DNA of 32,600 nucleotides from a virus, in the IMG/VR virus record IMGVR_UViG_3300037460_000138, positions 1-32,600 of that record. One strand, 5' to 3'. Numbering within the stretch: position 1 is the first letter of the stretch; the number at the start of each line of letters is the position of its first letter. Below the pieces are notes generated by a model. The model saw only the letters and a list, made by a program, of their open reading frames with translations. It did no database searches and was not told where the DNA came from. The position numbers and the translations under genes are program-made. Positions 21,517 to 28,847 of the stretch are shown piece after piece.

Positions 21517-22488
21517 GTGTCAATTATCACAATAACAGGTCGTAATGTCCCACAGGCGTACATAGAAGGTCTGTGGGCATTCCGTACGAGCGCCAAATCG
21601 GAGGATACGAGGAACGGGGAGGCTATGGTGCTCCCCGCCCCTACGTTCTTAACCATACAATTTCCTGAGGAGCGTCTACTCAATTGCCCGGTACGGAACG
21701 CCAACCCGTTCTTCCACTGTATGGAGTTTGTGTGGATGATGGCTGGGTCTAATGAAGTGGATTGGTTATCACAATTTAACAGTAGGATGATAGATTATGC
21801 TGACAGTAACATTCTCCGTGGAGCCTATGGATGGAGGTGGGCCAACCCTTCGCCGCAAATTCACGATACCATATCTTTATTACAAGGCGATGCCGGAACA
21901 CGTCAGGCTGTCCTTGCAATGTGGGATCCAGTTTACGATGGTCATAGGGCAAAGACCAGCGACCGTCCATGTAATACACATATCTATTTCAGGGTAGACG
22001 ACATGGACTGTCTTAACATGACAGTATGCAACCGAAGCAATGACTTCATCTGGGGTATGATGGGGGCGAACGCTGTCCACATGACCTTGCTTCAGGAGCT
22101 CATCGCAAGCGCGGCCGGATTCAAGCTAGGGATGTATCATGTGTTCAGCAATAACTGCCACATCTACACAGGCCTCCCCCACTTTCACGATGTGTATAAC
22201 TCAGTGCTTCCGGTAGACGTCTATAAGGGGGAGGGCCGCTGTGAAAACCTAATGCCTCTACTGGCAGGGTGCGACTACAAGACCTTTATGCTGGAGTGCG
22301 AGGATTTCCTACAGGGGAGGAAAACCTTTAAGAGCGAGTGGCTCCAACACGTCGCGTACCCTATGCAGAAAGCCTACCTCGACAAAAAGCGAAGGTGGCA
22401 TTGGATCAATGAAATCATGGCCTTGGATTGGCATCGGGTATGCGAAGACTGGGCAACAAGACTGGAAGATAGACGCAAACTCAATTAA
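21517..22488 (+). CDS. Thymidylate synthase homologue, predicted dUMP 5-hydroxymethylase
   Basis: GTG 21517 follows AAGGGG. The 323-residue protein has the ThyA fold landmarks: NPFFHCMEFVWMMAGSNEVD (63-82), RGAYGWRW (101-108), the catalytic Cys152 in SDRPCNTHIYF, NRSNDFIWGMMGANAVHMTLLQ (172-193) and SNNCHIYTGL (211-220). Asn185 in GANAVH aligns with the Asn of thymidylate synthase that selects dUMP; dCMP hydroxymethylases have Asp there. Using methylene-tetrahydrofolate it would make either dTMP or 5-hydroxymethyl-dUMP. The two cannot be told apart by motif alone, but the two adjacent base-modifying enzymes favour hydroxymethylation. It is the third gene of the modification cluster and probably supplies the 5-hmdU that the other two act on. 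Confidence 0.8.
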   Translation: MSIITITGRNVPQAYIEGLWAFRTSAKSEDTRNGEAMVLPAPTFLTIQFPEERLLNCPVRNANPFFHCMEFVWMMAGSNEVDWLSQFNSRMIDYADSNILRGAYGWRWANPSPQIHDTISLLQGDAGTRQAVLAMWDPVYDGHRAKTSDRPCNTHIYFRVDDMDCLNMTVCNRSNDFIWGMMGANAVHMTLLQELIASAAGFKLGMYHVFSNNCHIYTGLPHFHDVYNSVLPVDVYKGEGRCENLMPLLAGCDYKTFMLECEDFLQGRKTFKSEWLQHVAYPMQKAYLDKKRRWHWINEIMALDWHRVCEDWATRLEDRRKLN

Positions 22489-22546
22489 CACTTGAAAATG
22501 TCCTTATGGCATACTGGTTATGTACCCTAACTATAAGGATAATCTA
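22489..22546 (+). promoter_or_regulatory. Leader/promoter block shared with 12193
   Basis: TTGAAA (22492-22497) and CATACT (22510-22515) precede GGTTATGTACCCTAACTA (22516-22533), then AAGGATAA and ATGGG. From GGTTATGTAC onward the block matches the one at 12193-12225 almost base for base. Confidence 0.5.
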
Positions 22547-22690
22547 ATGGGAAACGATGACGTGAAGACATATGACGGAGAAATGGAAGTAGCTGATTGG
22601 ACCGAGAACGTTTACAAAGGGATCAATCATATAAGGGTGGGAATTTGGGTGCTCGTAGTACTAGAGTGTGCCAAGTTCCTTATCTGGTGA
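22547..22690 (+). CDS. Small membrane protein (47 aa)
   Basis: ATG 22547 follows AAGGATAATCTA. The product is acidic at the N-terminus (MGNDDVKTYDGEMEVADWTE) and ends in a hydrophobic segment, VGIWVLVVLECAKFLIW (residues 31-47), fitting a tail-anchored inner-membrane peptide. Its TGA overlaps the GTG of the DUF3310 gene (GTGA). Its leader is nearly identical to that of the first early gene at 12222, so the two are probably expressed together. No family is recognised. Confidence 0.65.
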   Translation: MGNDDVKTYDGEMEVADWTENVYKGINHIRVGIWVLVVLECAKFLIW

Positions 22691-22977
22691 GCGCGAATGA
22701 ACGGCAGGTCGGTGGCGACCACTACAAAGGAGCTCCCTGCCCTCACTGTGGTAATCCTTTGCAGCATTGGGATATTGCTTGGGCCTTTCGCTTTGATCAG
22801 TTCCAGTATTGTATATCAAAGTACATTTGGCGGAAGAAGGGTCCGGGTGGGCGTCAACTCATTGCGGACCTTGAAAAGGCGAAGCACCACCTTGAGAAGT
22901 ATATTGAGGTGATGCAAGCTGCGGAAGAGGAGACTGAGGGACTAGCCCCCGGCCCTGAATACGTGAACCAAGACTAA
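22687..22977 (+). CDS. DUF3310 protein (nucleotide-kinase-associated)
   Basis: GTG 22687 overlaps the preceding stop (GTGA) and gives a 96-residue product starting VSANERQVGGDHYKGAPCPH. DUF3310 landmarks: GGDHYKG, LQHWDIAWAFRFDQFQYCISKYIWRKKGP and LEKAKHHLEKYI. An inserted CPHCGNP gives a C-x2-C knuckle. DUF3310 is part of T7 gp1.7, a nucleotide kinase acting on dGMP and dTMP; stand-alone copies are common in phages and their activity is mostly untested. Next to the modification cluster it could help handle modified nucleotides, but this is speculative. An upstream ATG at 22597 in the same frame lies inside the membrane-peptide gene and was not used. Confidence 0.75.
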   Translation: MSANERQVGGDHYKGAPCPHCGNPLQHWDIAWAFRFDQFQYCISKYIWRKKGPGGRQLIADLEKAKHHLEKYIEVMQAAEEETEGLAPGPEYVNQD

Positions 22978-23047
22978 TATCCGCCCGAGATGTCCGATGG
23001 GTGACTAGTTAGCTCTGGGTGCGGCCGGAGTCAGGCATCACCGCACG
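22978..23047. other. Convergent intergenic gap
   Basis: The rightward operon and the leftward lysis operon meet here. A 6-bp inverted repeat (GTGCGG 23019-23024 with CCGCAC 23041-23046) has no adjacent T-tract, so a terminator is not convincing. Confidence 0.4.
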
Positions 23048-23473
23048 TTATTCTGGCTTCACGCCTGTACGGGCGACCCCTAGTCGCTTCTCGTAGGTAC
23101 GAAGTCCACCTAGACCGAGCATACCTAGCATGAGGGTCATGAGGGGGCCGGTATCGAGGATAGGGATAGGAGGAAGCTCCACACCAGAAACCACCACACC
23201 CCATGTGATCATTGGGGACAGGACAAACTGCCATGCGACCCCGAAGCCACAGACCCAGCCGATGAACGGACGCCAGCCAGCAACGAAGATGCTGCCATGC
23301 TCGGCTTCCTTCTGATTAATCGCAAGTTGGCCTTGAACTAGGCCAGTCATGGCGGCAAGCATCTGGAGTTCAAACTGCTCCTTAGCTTCAGCCCTTGCAC
23401 CCTTGTCTGGGATCAAACGGAGCACCCCATCTAAGATGGGTCCCAGCGCACTCTTTAATAGACTTCCCAACAT
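23048..23473 (-). CDS. Holin-like membrane protein (GTA-type 3TM holin family)
   Basis: I start at ATG 23473 (MLGSLLKSALGPILDGVLRL), which overlaps the stop of a tiny upstream gene as TAATG. The 141-residue protein has an amphipathic N-terminus, a helix around KEQFELQMLAAMTGLVQ, and the family hallmark GWRPFIGWVCGFGVAWQFVL (67-86), then PILDTGPLMTLMLGMLGLGG (104-123) and a basic RTYEKRLGV end. This matches 3-TM holins of gene-transfer-agent type. It would form membrane lesions that release the endolysin encoded just upstream. It is the last gene of the leftward lysis block. Confidence 0.8.
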   Translation of the reverse strand: MLGSLLKSALGPILDGVLRLIPDKGARAEAKEQFELQMLAAMTGLVQGQLAINQKEAEHGSIFVAGWRPFIGWVCGFGVAWQFVLSPMITWGVVVSGVELPPIPILDTGPLMTLMLGMLGLGGLRTYEKRLGVARTGVKPE

Positions 23474-23583
23474 TACATTCTTGGCCCCCCAATGACCATC
23501 CAAACGAAGGCTACCGCACACACGATCAATGTAATCGTGAGGATAGCTGCAAGACACCCCTTTGTAAAGTCACCGTCCGCCAT
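23473..23583 (-). CDS. 36-aa membrane peptide in the lysis block
   Basis: ATG 23583 lies inside the end of the peptidase gene, with GAGGTG just upstream, and its TAA overlaps the holin ATG (TAATG). The sequence MADGDFTKGCLAAILTITLI then continues with VCAVAFVWMVIGGPRM, so one transmembrane segment spans about residues 10-30. Location between endolysin and holin suggests a lysis accessory such as an antiholin or small holin, as inference. The start-stop coupling is the main evidence that it is real. Confidence 0.6.
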   Translation of the reverse strand: MADGDFTKGCLAAILTITLIVCAVAFVWMVIGGPRM

Positions 23584-23914
23584 GCATCACCTCATAGTGG
23601 TTGCCGTCGTTATAGCGTCCACCCCAACGGCAGAGCTCGTGACGGGACTCCCACTTTTCCCCGGACCGGCGATGCCCTTCCGTTGAAGTAATGAAGTCCC
23701 CATCCTTAAAAAGGTTGACGTCCCCAGCTAACTTCAAGTAGTGGAGACTATCAACCTTGTGTCCATCGTGGGCATGGACATCACCCAGCCTTGTGCGATA
23801 CCCCTGCTCATATAGCCAGACAATATGCTCGGCATACAGGATAGCGAAGAGCTCCTGCTTCTGACCTAGGCGTAGGTCAGTTCCTTGTAGCTCAGTTGGG
23901 AGGAGCGTCACCAT
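23570..23914 (-). CDS. Endolysin-like M15-type peptidase
   Basis: A 114-residue single-domain peptidase if started at ATG 23914 (MVTLLPTELQGTDLRLGQKQ); an in-frame ATG at 23980 lies deep in the preceding gene. Zinc-peptidase M15 landmarks: GDVHAHDGH, then SLHYLKLAGDVNLF (SxHxxGxAxD-like, His58, Asp65), CRWGGRYNDGNHYE (third ligand His106). It should cut peptidoglycan stem peptides (D,D-carboxypeptidase or L,D-endopeptidase type). It has no signal peptide and no cell-wall-binding domain, consistent with holin-dependent lysis of a Gram-negative host. Confidence 0.8.
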   Translation of the reverse strand: MVTLLPTELQGTDLRLGQKQELFAILYAEHIVWLYEQGYRTRLGDVHAHDGHKVDSLHYLKLAGDVNLFKDGDFITSTEGHRRSGEKWESRHELCRWGGRYNDGNHYEVMHGGR

Positions 23915-24140
23915 TCCCTGCTGGTATGTCGGGGACTGCTGCTGGAGCCGCTGCCGTATCCAAAACCCGGAGCTGACCATTAGCGATTGCTGCGAGCCAT
24001 AGCTTGAGCTCCACTACTGCTTCGGCTTGGGCTGAGGATACTTGCACTCCCGCGCCCTGCGAAAAGATTTGATGTATACGAGCAGCCATCTGCTGATGCC
24101 CGTCTACTGGTTGCTGAACTTGATCTGCTGGTGCGTTCAT
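23892..24140 (-). CDS. Hypothetical protein of the lysis block (82 aa)
   Basis: ATG 24140 (MNAPADQVQQPVDGHQQMAA) has an AGGAGAG site just upstream; longer in-frame starts lie inside the preceding gene. The protein is Ala, Gln, Pro and Val rich with one central helix (AQAEAVVELKLWLAAIANGQ) and disordered ends. There is no membrane segment. It overlaps the peptidase start by 23 bases. No function can be assigned; a lysis or virion accessory role is inferred from position. Confidence 0.65.
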   Translation of the reverse strand: MNAPADQVQQPVDGHQQMAARIHQIFSQGAGVQVSSAQAEAVVELKLWLAAIANGQLRVLDTAAAPAAVPDIPAGNGDAPPN

Positions 24141-24141
24141 T

Positions 24142-24483
24142 CTACTCTCCTTCTTCTTGTAATGCTCCAAGGGCTTCTTGGAGTGCTTGTAATTCAATTT
24201 TCTTATCGGCAAGGGCGACCGAGTCTTGTGCGGTCCATTCCTCCTCCCTCTGCCTGAACTCATCTTTAGCGACACTCCGCTTTAGTGCGTTTATGTCCCT
24301 CAATAATAGCACAACAAATGCGTTCTGCATAGGGGCAGTAGATTGCTGAACCACCTCCTTGATATCCTCCGCCATAGCATCAACGATGATAGGCTGGCCG
24401 ACAAACCACAAGATAGGGATCAGTGTAGCATAGGTGATAATTTGATTCACCCCTATGCTGATACCATGTTCTCTAGAACTCAT
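24142..24483 (-). CDS. Membrane-anchored coiled-coil protein, possible inner spanin or lysis accessory
   Basis: A 113-residue protein with one transmembrane segment near the N-terminus (NQIITYATLIPILWFVGQPI, about 13-32), then a long charged helix (RDINALKRSVAKDEFRQREE to LQALQEALGALQEEGE) with coiled-coil character. This N-in, single-TM, coiled-coil layout is that of an inner spanin, which would span the periplasm to help disrupt the outer membrane. I see no overlapping lipoprotein gene with a lipobox, which a two-component spanin would need, so the role is uncertain. ATG 24483 overlaps the stop of the fibre gene (ATGA). Confidence 0.65.
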   Translation of the reverse strand: MSSREHGISIGVNQIITYATLIPILWFVGQPIIVDAMAEDIKEVVQQSTAPMQNAFVVLLLRDINALKRSVAKDEFRQREEEWTAQDSVALADKKIELQALQEALGALQEEGE

Positions 24484-25718
24484 AAGTTTTGTAGTGACCT
24501 AAAGGCTCCGCCTGTTCCAGCGTACACGAGGGCGTCGGCCCCTGTGTCTGCCAGTTTCGCCATGCGAACCGACTGTGTGACTTTATTCGGCCCATTACTC
24601 AGCGTACCAAAGACCGTGATGTACGTGGCATCCGGAGAGCCAACCCCATCGGTAGCGATGTCAACGATGTTAGTAATGACCTCACCAATGCCCGAGCGTA
24701 GCCCCTCCATACCGGAGCCGCCTCCGCCACTCCATATGACCATGCCAACGAACAGGGCATCAGTATCAATGACTAGTTCTAGTCTAAGGTCATCTGCTGC
24801 GGGGGAGAAGGCTTGGAAGGAAGCCTGGAACACATACGTCGTGTCCGGCTTGGGCTGGAAGTTAAGTATCTGCACGAAGCTAGTAGTCTGAAGAGCAAGT
24901 GTGCTGGCAACATTGACATCAGCTTCATTGATTGAACAGATAGAGAATTGGTTCCCCGTTTCATCTGTCCACATAAGGCTCTGGTTAAAGCCATCATCTC
25001 GTGTCCATAGCTGGCCATAGTCTACGATATTGGCTTCCGCCAAGCTCTGCTGCTCCATGTACAAGACGTTCGCTTCTTGCAGGAGGGCTGTGCTCTCTTC
25101 CCATCCAGCTACTGCGTTCGCTCGTAGCATGGCGAACTGCGTTGTGCTAGGAGCTTGGCTAGCTCCAATAATACTATGAACTGCTGCCCCAGTATAGATG
25201 AAGGCATCCCCCGCAGTCTTCCACATATCACCTTCAACGGGGACAGTAGGCTCAACTCCTAGCGGTATGTTGAAGCCAGCCCTCGCTGTGGTGCTATCGT
25301 CAGTAATCAGCCTACCTTCCCATGTCCAATCACCTATGATAGTAGCAGGGCTGAACACATCAGTTACAGCACGGAAGGAGGCATCGCCTACGTTCCAAAC
25401 TGACAACGGGTTGCTCGCATGGGCAGTGAGCTGTAGTTTGTCAACCCCAGACGAGGCCCACCGTTGATCGTTAAGGCCAGCCCGATAGATACCACTGGTG
25501 GACTCGTTAACCCATGAAATACCGGGGGAGCCTACGGCACCGTCGGCGTTGAGGAATGGCACGAGCATACCGCCCGACCCTGTACGTGAGAGGGAGTCAG
25601 TAAGAGCCGCTGCAACGTCAGTCATTGTGGGGTTCGCCCACGTTACGTCAATAATTGTACCCGAAACGACAGGGTTGCCTGCCGGGAGGGTATAAGTTCC
25701 TGAGCCATCGCGTGGCAT
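24480..25718 (-). CDS. Second tail fibre / tail spike-type protein (412 aa)
   Basis: The N-terminus (MPRDGSGTYTLPAGNPVVSG, then ANPTMTDVAAALTDSLSRTG) is a widespread phage tail-fibre attachment motif. Residues 60-200 are beta-rich and Gly/Asn-rich. Around residues 232-256 it carries QLWTRDDGFNQSLMWTDETG, the same type of module found twice in the 2003-residue fibre. The C-terminal ~140 residues (FVQILNFQPKPDTTYVFQAS onward) look like a beta-sandwich receptor-binding head. It lies between the lysis block and the ejection-protein gene, coupled to both. Two fibres of different length suggest binding to two receptors or a branched fibre. Confidence 0.85.
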   Translation of the reverse strand: MPRDGSGTYTLPAGNPVVSGTIIDVTWANPTMTDVAAALTDSLSRTGSGGMLVPFLNADGAVGSPGISWVNESTSGIYRAGLNDQRWASSGVDKLQLTAHASNPLSVWNVGDASFRAVTDVFSPATIIGDWTWEGRLITDDSTTARAGFNIPLGVEPTVPVEGDMWKTAGDAFIYTGAAVHSIIGASQAPSTTQFAMLRANAVAGWEESTALLQEANVLYMEQQSLAEANIVDYGQLWTRDDGFNQSLMWTDETGNQFSICSINEADVNVASTLALQTTSFVQILNFQPKPDTTYVFQASFQAFSPAADDLRLELVIDTDALFVGMVIWSGGGGSGMEGLRSGIGEVITNIVDIATDGVGSPDATYITVFGTLSNGPNKVTQSVRMAKLADTGADALVYAGTGGAFRSLQNL

Positions 25719-27421
25719 TACGTCTCTCCTTCCTGTTGTAAGATCTGCGCTTTAATCGCTGCCTGCTGGCGAGCTCCATAGCCTGCCGTCTTAAGGAAGG
25801 CTTGGAACTGAGGATGGTTAATCAATGCGGCACCTCGGTGCTTACCCATGAGGAACTCCTGGAATGATTTGGTAGCCATGAGTCTACCTACCCCAAGAGC
25901 TGAAAGAGTTGGCACCACTGGGAGGCCAACACCTGCGAAGACCTTGCCAGCCAGCCCGAGCGAAGCAACTATCTGGAAGATACCTTCGCGGGAGGGGAAG
26001 TCAGGCAGCGCTCGCATTGCTTCATCAGCAGTTTGCTGGAAGGCATTGCCTCCACTCCTAGCACCAGCCCCTCCCTTTTCAGCCGCTGCGGTGAGCAACT
26101 GTTGAGGAGTAAACTCTTGTCCCATACCCTTGGCTTTATCAACTGCACCTTTAAGAACATTGTAGTTCTGGTACGCAGGGCGAAGAGCAGAGTACTGCCT
26201 CCAAGCCTCCGGCGATAGCTGTGACTCCAGCTGATCATCAATGTTCTTAAGGGTTTTATCAAACTTAGAGTGAAGACCTCTAGTGAACTGGCTGTTTTCT
26301 GTAGCCATCTTCAACTCAGTAATTGCATTGCGAAAGTTAAGTACCTTCTGCACACTGACTTCACCACTAGGCACACGATAGGGGAGCCCCACCTCTTTAG
26401 CCCGAGCGTTGATGGCATCACGTGTGACCTTGTTGACCTTCACCTTGCTGGCGTTCATCACACCTGCACCTATCTCATCATAGGCACCAACGAGTCCCTT
26501 ATCTTTGTTGCCCTTCCAATAATCATCCAGCTTGGTGAAGATAGTATGTATGTCATCCTCTGCACTAATAGCGATGTTAGCAAACTCATCATCAGGGTGG
26601 GCTTGTGTTCCTGCCCACTGGCGGAGGTCCTTTACGGAGTCTCGGTACTGCCTTCTAATTGTGGACGAGCCACCGGGAAGGTTAGCGAGGATACCATTGT
26701 AGATGTTACGTAGGACGCCAGTACCTGACTGGGACAGGGGGATGAACATACCTGTCTTTTCCATCAGCGCCTTAGCTTCAGGGAGCAGGTTGACCTTGGC
26801 ACTCTGCCATAGGTTCCCCAGTCCATGTCCTAGTCCTGTGATGCCAAGGCCGAAGCCAGCACCAAGAGCTGCACCCGTACCTCGGTTGTCTGGGCCACCA
26901 AAAATCGTACCATACGCAGCCCCCTCGACGGCAGTCCGCCCGTACCTGTTACCAAGTACCGCCGCACCTGTTTTCGCAGCTCGACCAGCGTTACCCGCAG
27001 CCACAGCCCCCGTCAAAGCCTTGCCGCCAGCCCCCACACCCGCGCCAATCGGGGCAGTCGCTATGAGCTCACCTGCAACGTTCCCTATGCCACCTCCCCA
27101 TGTCCTGAGGAGTGCTTTGTCCAGAGCCTCTGCATCATCAATCTCTTGGTCGCTTACCATGCCGAGCATATTACCGAGCTGCATACCCGTATGAGTAATG
27201 CCTCGGTCCAAACCAACGAGGAGGTTTTCAGCAAAGCTCCCTGTGGGGCCAAGGTCTTCCGTGTACTCACCGCTACTCTTGGTGAACCCACTCTTGTGTC
27301 CGAAGTCCTCTGGCTTGGCAAGACCGCCGCGTATGACCCTCTCCATCAGGCCATACTTATTCATATCATCGGGTACGTCCTCTACGATGACTCCGTTGGG
27401 TAGTGTCACATCGTATGGCAT
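25718..27421 (-). CDS. Putative ejection (internal virion) protein, 567 aa
   Basis: The N-terminus (MPYDVTLPNGVIVEDVPDDM) contains a short LPNG/VP motif common at the start of phage virion proteins delivered with DNA. Residues about 75-210 are Gly/Ala-rich with amphipathic or hydrophobic helices (AVAAGNAGRAAKTGAAVLGN, LGAGFGLGITGLGHGLGNLW), a composition typical of ejection proteins that form a conduit across the cell envelope. The remainder is long helical and charged, ending in a helix with IKAQILQQEGET. No lytic transglycosylase motif is seen. Membrane insertion is inferred from composition. It is coupled to both neighbours by TAATG. Confidence 0.7.
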   Translation of the reverse strand: MPYDVTLPNGVIVEDVPDDMNKYGLMERVIRGGLAKPEDFGHKSGFTKSSGEYTEDLGPTGSFAENLLVGLDRGITHTGMQLGNMLGMVSDQEIDDAEALDKALLRTWGGGIGNVAGELIATAPIGAGVGAGGKALTGAVAAGNAGRAAKTGAAVLGNRYGRTAVEGAAYGTIFGGPDNRGTGAALGAGFGLGITGLGHGLGNLWQSAKVNLLPEAKALMEKTGMFIPLSQSGTGVLRNIYNGILANLPGGSSTIRRQYRDSVKDLRQWAGTQAHPDDEFANIAISAEDDIHTIFTKLDDYWKGNKDKGLVGAYDEIGAGVMNASKVKVNKVTRDAINARAKEVGLPYRVPSGEVSVQKVLNFRNAITELKMATENSQFTRGLHSKFDKTLKNIDDQLESQLSPEAWRQYSALRPAYQNYNVLKGAVDKAKGMGQEFTPQQLLTAAAEKGGAGARSGGNAFQQTADEAMRALPDFPSREGIFQIVASLGLAGKVFAGVGLPVVPTLSALGVGRLMATKSFQEFLMGKHRGAALINHPQFQAFLKTAGYGARQQAAIKAQILQQEGET

Positions 27422-28281
27422 TACTGTGGGACCTCACTAAATTTGATTCGGTTGTTGCCACCAGCTCCCGGCATGGTAGAGGTGGAACCTGGGATGCCGC
27501 CTTCCCTACCTAGGTTCAGGAGGTAAGTATCCTTAACCTCATCGGTAAAGCCAGCATAGATATTCTGCTCACCCCTAGCGACCTGCTCCTTAAAGTCAGT
27601 CCAGCTACGCAGGAAGTCTTCATCAGTATTCATTACACCAAGGGAGAACTCAGTTAGCAACCGCTCAGCTTCCGACGGAGTTACTGCACCGCCAGACCGA
27701 GCCTTCAAAATCATGTTACGAATCTTGGCGACCCTAGCTTTCATAGCCCTGCCGCCCTCAGTAAATGACCACTCCCCAATGTTAGACATACCACCTATCC
27801 CGGGGAGGCCTGCATCAGATTCAATGTAGGGGCGGAGCTCGTCATCAATCTGAGCGATACCAGCTTGGAGGTCAGGCAGTTGCGCCTTCGTTATGTTAGC
27901 GGACAGCTTCTGTACATCACGGTCAAGCGTCTTCTGCAAGGCAGAGTTAACCCTCCCCTCCATTGCTAGGTTGTGACGTTCAGTCTCTGTCTGCTTACGA
28001 AGGGCCATTGTCTGAGCTAGGCCAGCCTGAGCCTTCTGAAAATCGTAGTACCCGGAGGTCAGCTCACGCTGCGACTGCTTATCGGACCGGTCCATTTCTT
28101 TCAATACTTCACGGTCAGCAGACAGGCTCAACTGTTTGCCGAAGGGCATAAGGACTTCATCACCAGTGAGCTGACCAAGCTGTCCTATTTCACGGCGGCG
28201 ACGGAGACCATCAGACAGAGCTCTCTGCATATCGGTATCCCGATCGCCTGTCTCCATAAGCATAATGTCCATCGGGTCCAT
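27421..28281 (-). CDS. Helical internal virion protein candidate (286 aa)
   Basis: A mostly alpha-helical, charged protein (DGLRRRREIGQLGQLTGDEV, LMEGRV-type coiled regions) with Gln-rich stretches and no Cys or membrane segment. A Gly/Pro-rich C-terminus (REGGIPGSTSTMPGAGG) is probably disordered. Position between a putative ejection protein and other virion genes fits an internal or ejected protein; there is no catalytic motif. It starts with MDPMDIMLMETGDRDTDM at 28281 and is coupled to its neighbours by TAATG. Confidence 0.7.
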   Translation of the reverse strand: MDPMDIMLMETGDRDTDMQRALSDGLRRRREIGQLGQLTGDEVLMPFGKQLSLSADREVLKEMDRSDKQSQRELTSGYYDFQKAQAGLAQTMALRKQTETERHNLAMEGRVNSALQKTLDRDVQKLSANITKAQLPDLQAGIAQIDDELRPYIESDAGLPGIGGMSNIGEWSFTEGGRAMKARVAKIRNMILKARSGGAVTPSEAERLLTEFSLGVMNTDEDFLRSWTDFKEQVARGEQNIYAGFTDEVKDTYLLNLGREGGIPGSTSTMPGAGGNNRIKFSEVPQ

Positions 28282-28847
28282 TAGTATAGCCTCCCCAGCA
28301 TCTCATCCTCTTCATCTTCAAGCTCTTCGTCTACCTTGTCCCGCTTGCGAAGCAGATCAATAAAGCTGCGGCGACCTTTAGTCTGCTCTTTGCCCAGCTT
28401 CTTGGTGTCCTTCGTGCCCTTGTAAATCTTAGCCCCGCGTACGATGTGAGCTACTGGAGAGTCAGCCACGTAGGTTCGGCCATTGTTGACAAGGAAGCCT
28501 TCCAGTGCCTCGGTATCTCGCATGGCCTCAGCTTGCTTCCGCTGCCGACCTAAGTCACCCATCCCGGCGTACTTGTCCGCAGCTTCATCGGTCATGTTCT
28601 CAAAGATACCTTCCAATGCACCTGTTCCGGCCCCTGCCTGAGGAGTTGCCGTTGCTTCGGGCAACGCCCCGGGAGCTCCACTGGGAGGCTCGCCTGTCGG
28701 GTACACCGGAGGATCACCTACCCCAACCGAACCACCTTGGTCTCTGTTGGAAGCTTCAATGAGCTCCGTAGGTACTCCTTGGTCTGGTGTCCAGCCCTGA
28801 GCATAGAGCTTCTCCAAAACCTTTTCGTACTCGCTTGCCGAAGCCAT
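28281..28847 (-). CDS. Hypothetical virion-region protein (188 aa)
   Basis: Starts at ATG 28847 (MASASEYEKVLEKLYAQGWT). A short helical start is followed by a Pro/Gly/Ala-rich linker (about residues 35-75, PPVYPTGEPPSGAPGALPEA), a helical block, and a very charged end (KRDKVDEELEDEEDEMLGRL). It has no Cys and no membrane segment. It resembles a flexible minor virion or scaffolding protein, but nothing identifies it further. Confidence 0.65.
   Translation of the reverse strand: MASASEYEKVLEKLYAQGWTPDQGVPTELIEASNRDQGGSVGVGDPPVYPTGEPPSGAPGALPEATATPQAGAGTGALEGIFENMTDEAADKYAGMGDLGRQRKQAEAMRDTEALEGFLVNNGRTYVADSPVAHIVRGAKIYKGTKDTKKLGKEQTKGRRSFIDLLRKRDKVDEELEDEEDEMLGRLY

Noticed and set aside
22597-22689. 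Longer DUF3310 start at ATG 22597
   Set aside because: It would overlap the 47-aa membrane-peptide gene by 94 bases; the extra residues look non-native and GTG 22687 is coupled by GTGA.
22687-22977. DUF3310 gene as the missing 5-hmdU DNA kinase
   Set aside because: DUF3310 relates to free-nucleotide kinase T7 gp1.7, shows no P-loop and is unlike the DNA kinases of known hypermodified phages.
23019-23046. Inverted repeat GTGCGG/CCGCAC as a bidirectional terminator between convergent operons
   Set aside because: Only 6 bp of stem, a 16-base loop and no T-tract on either strand.
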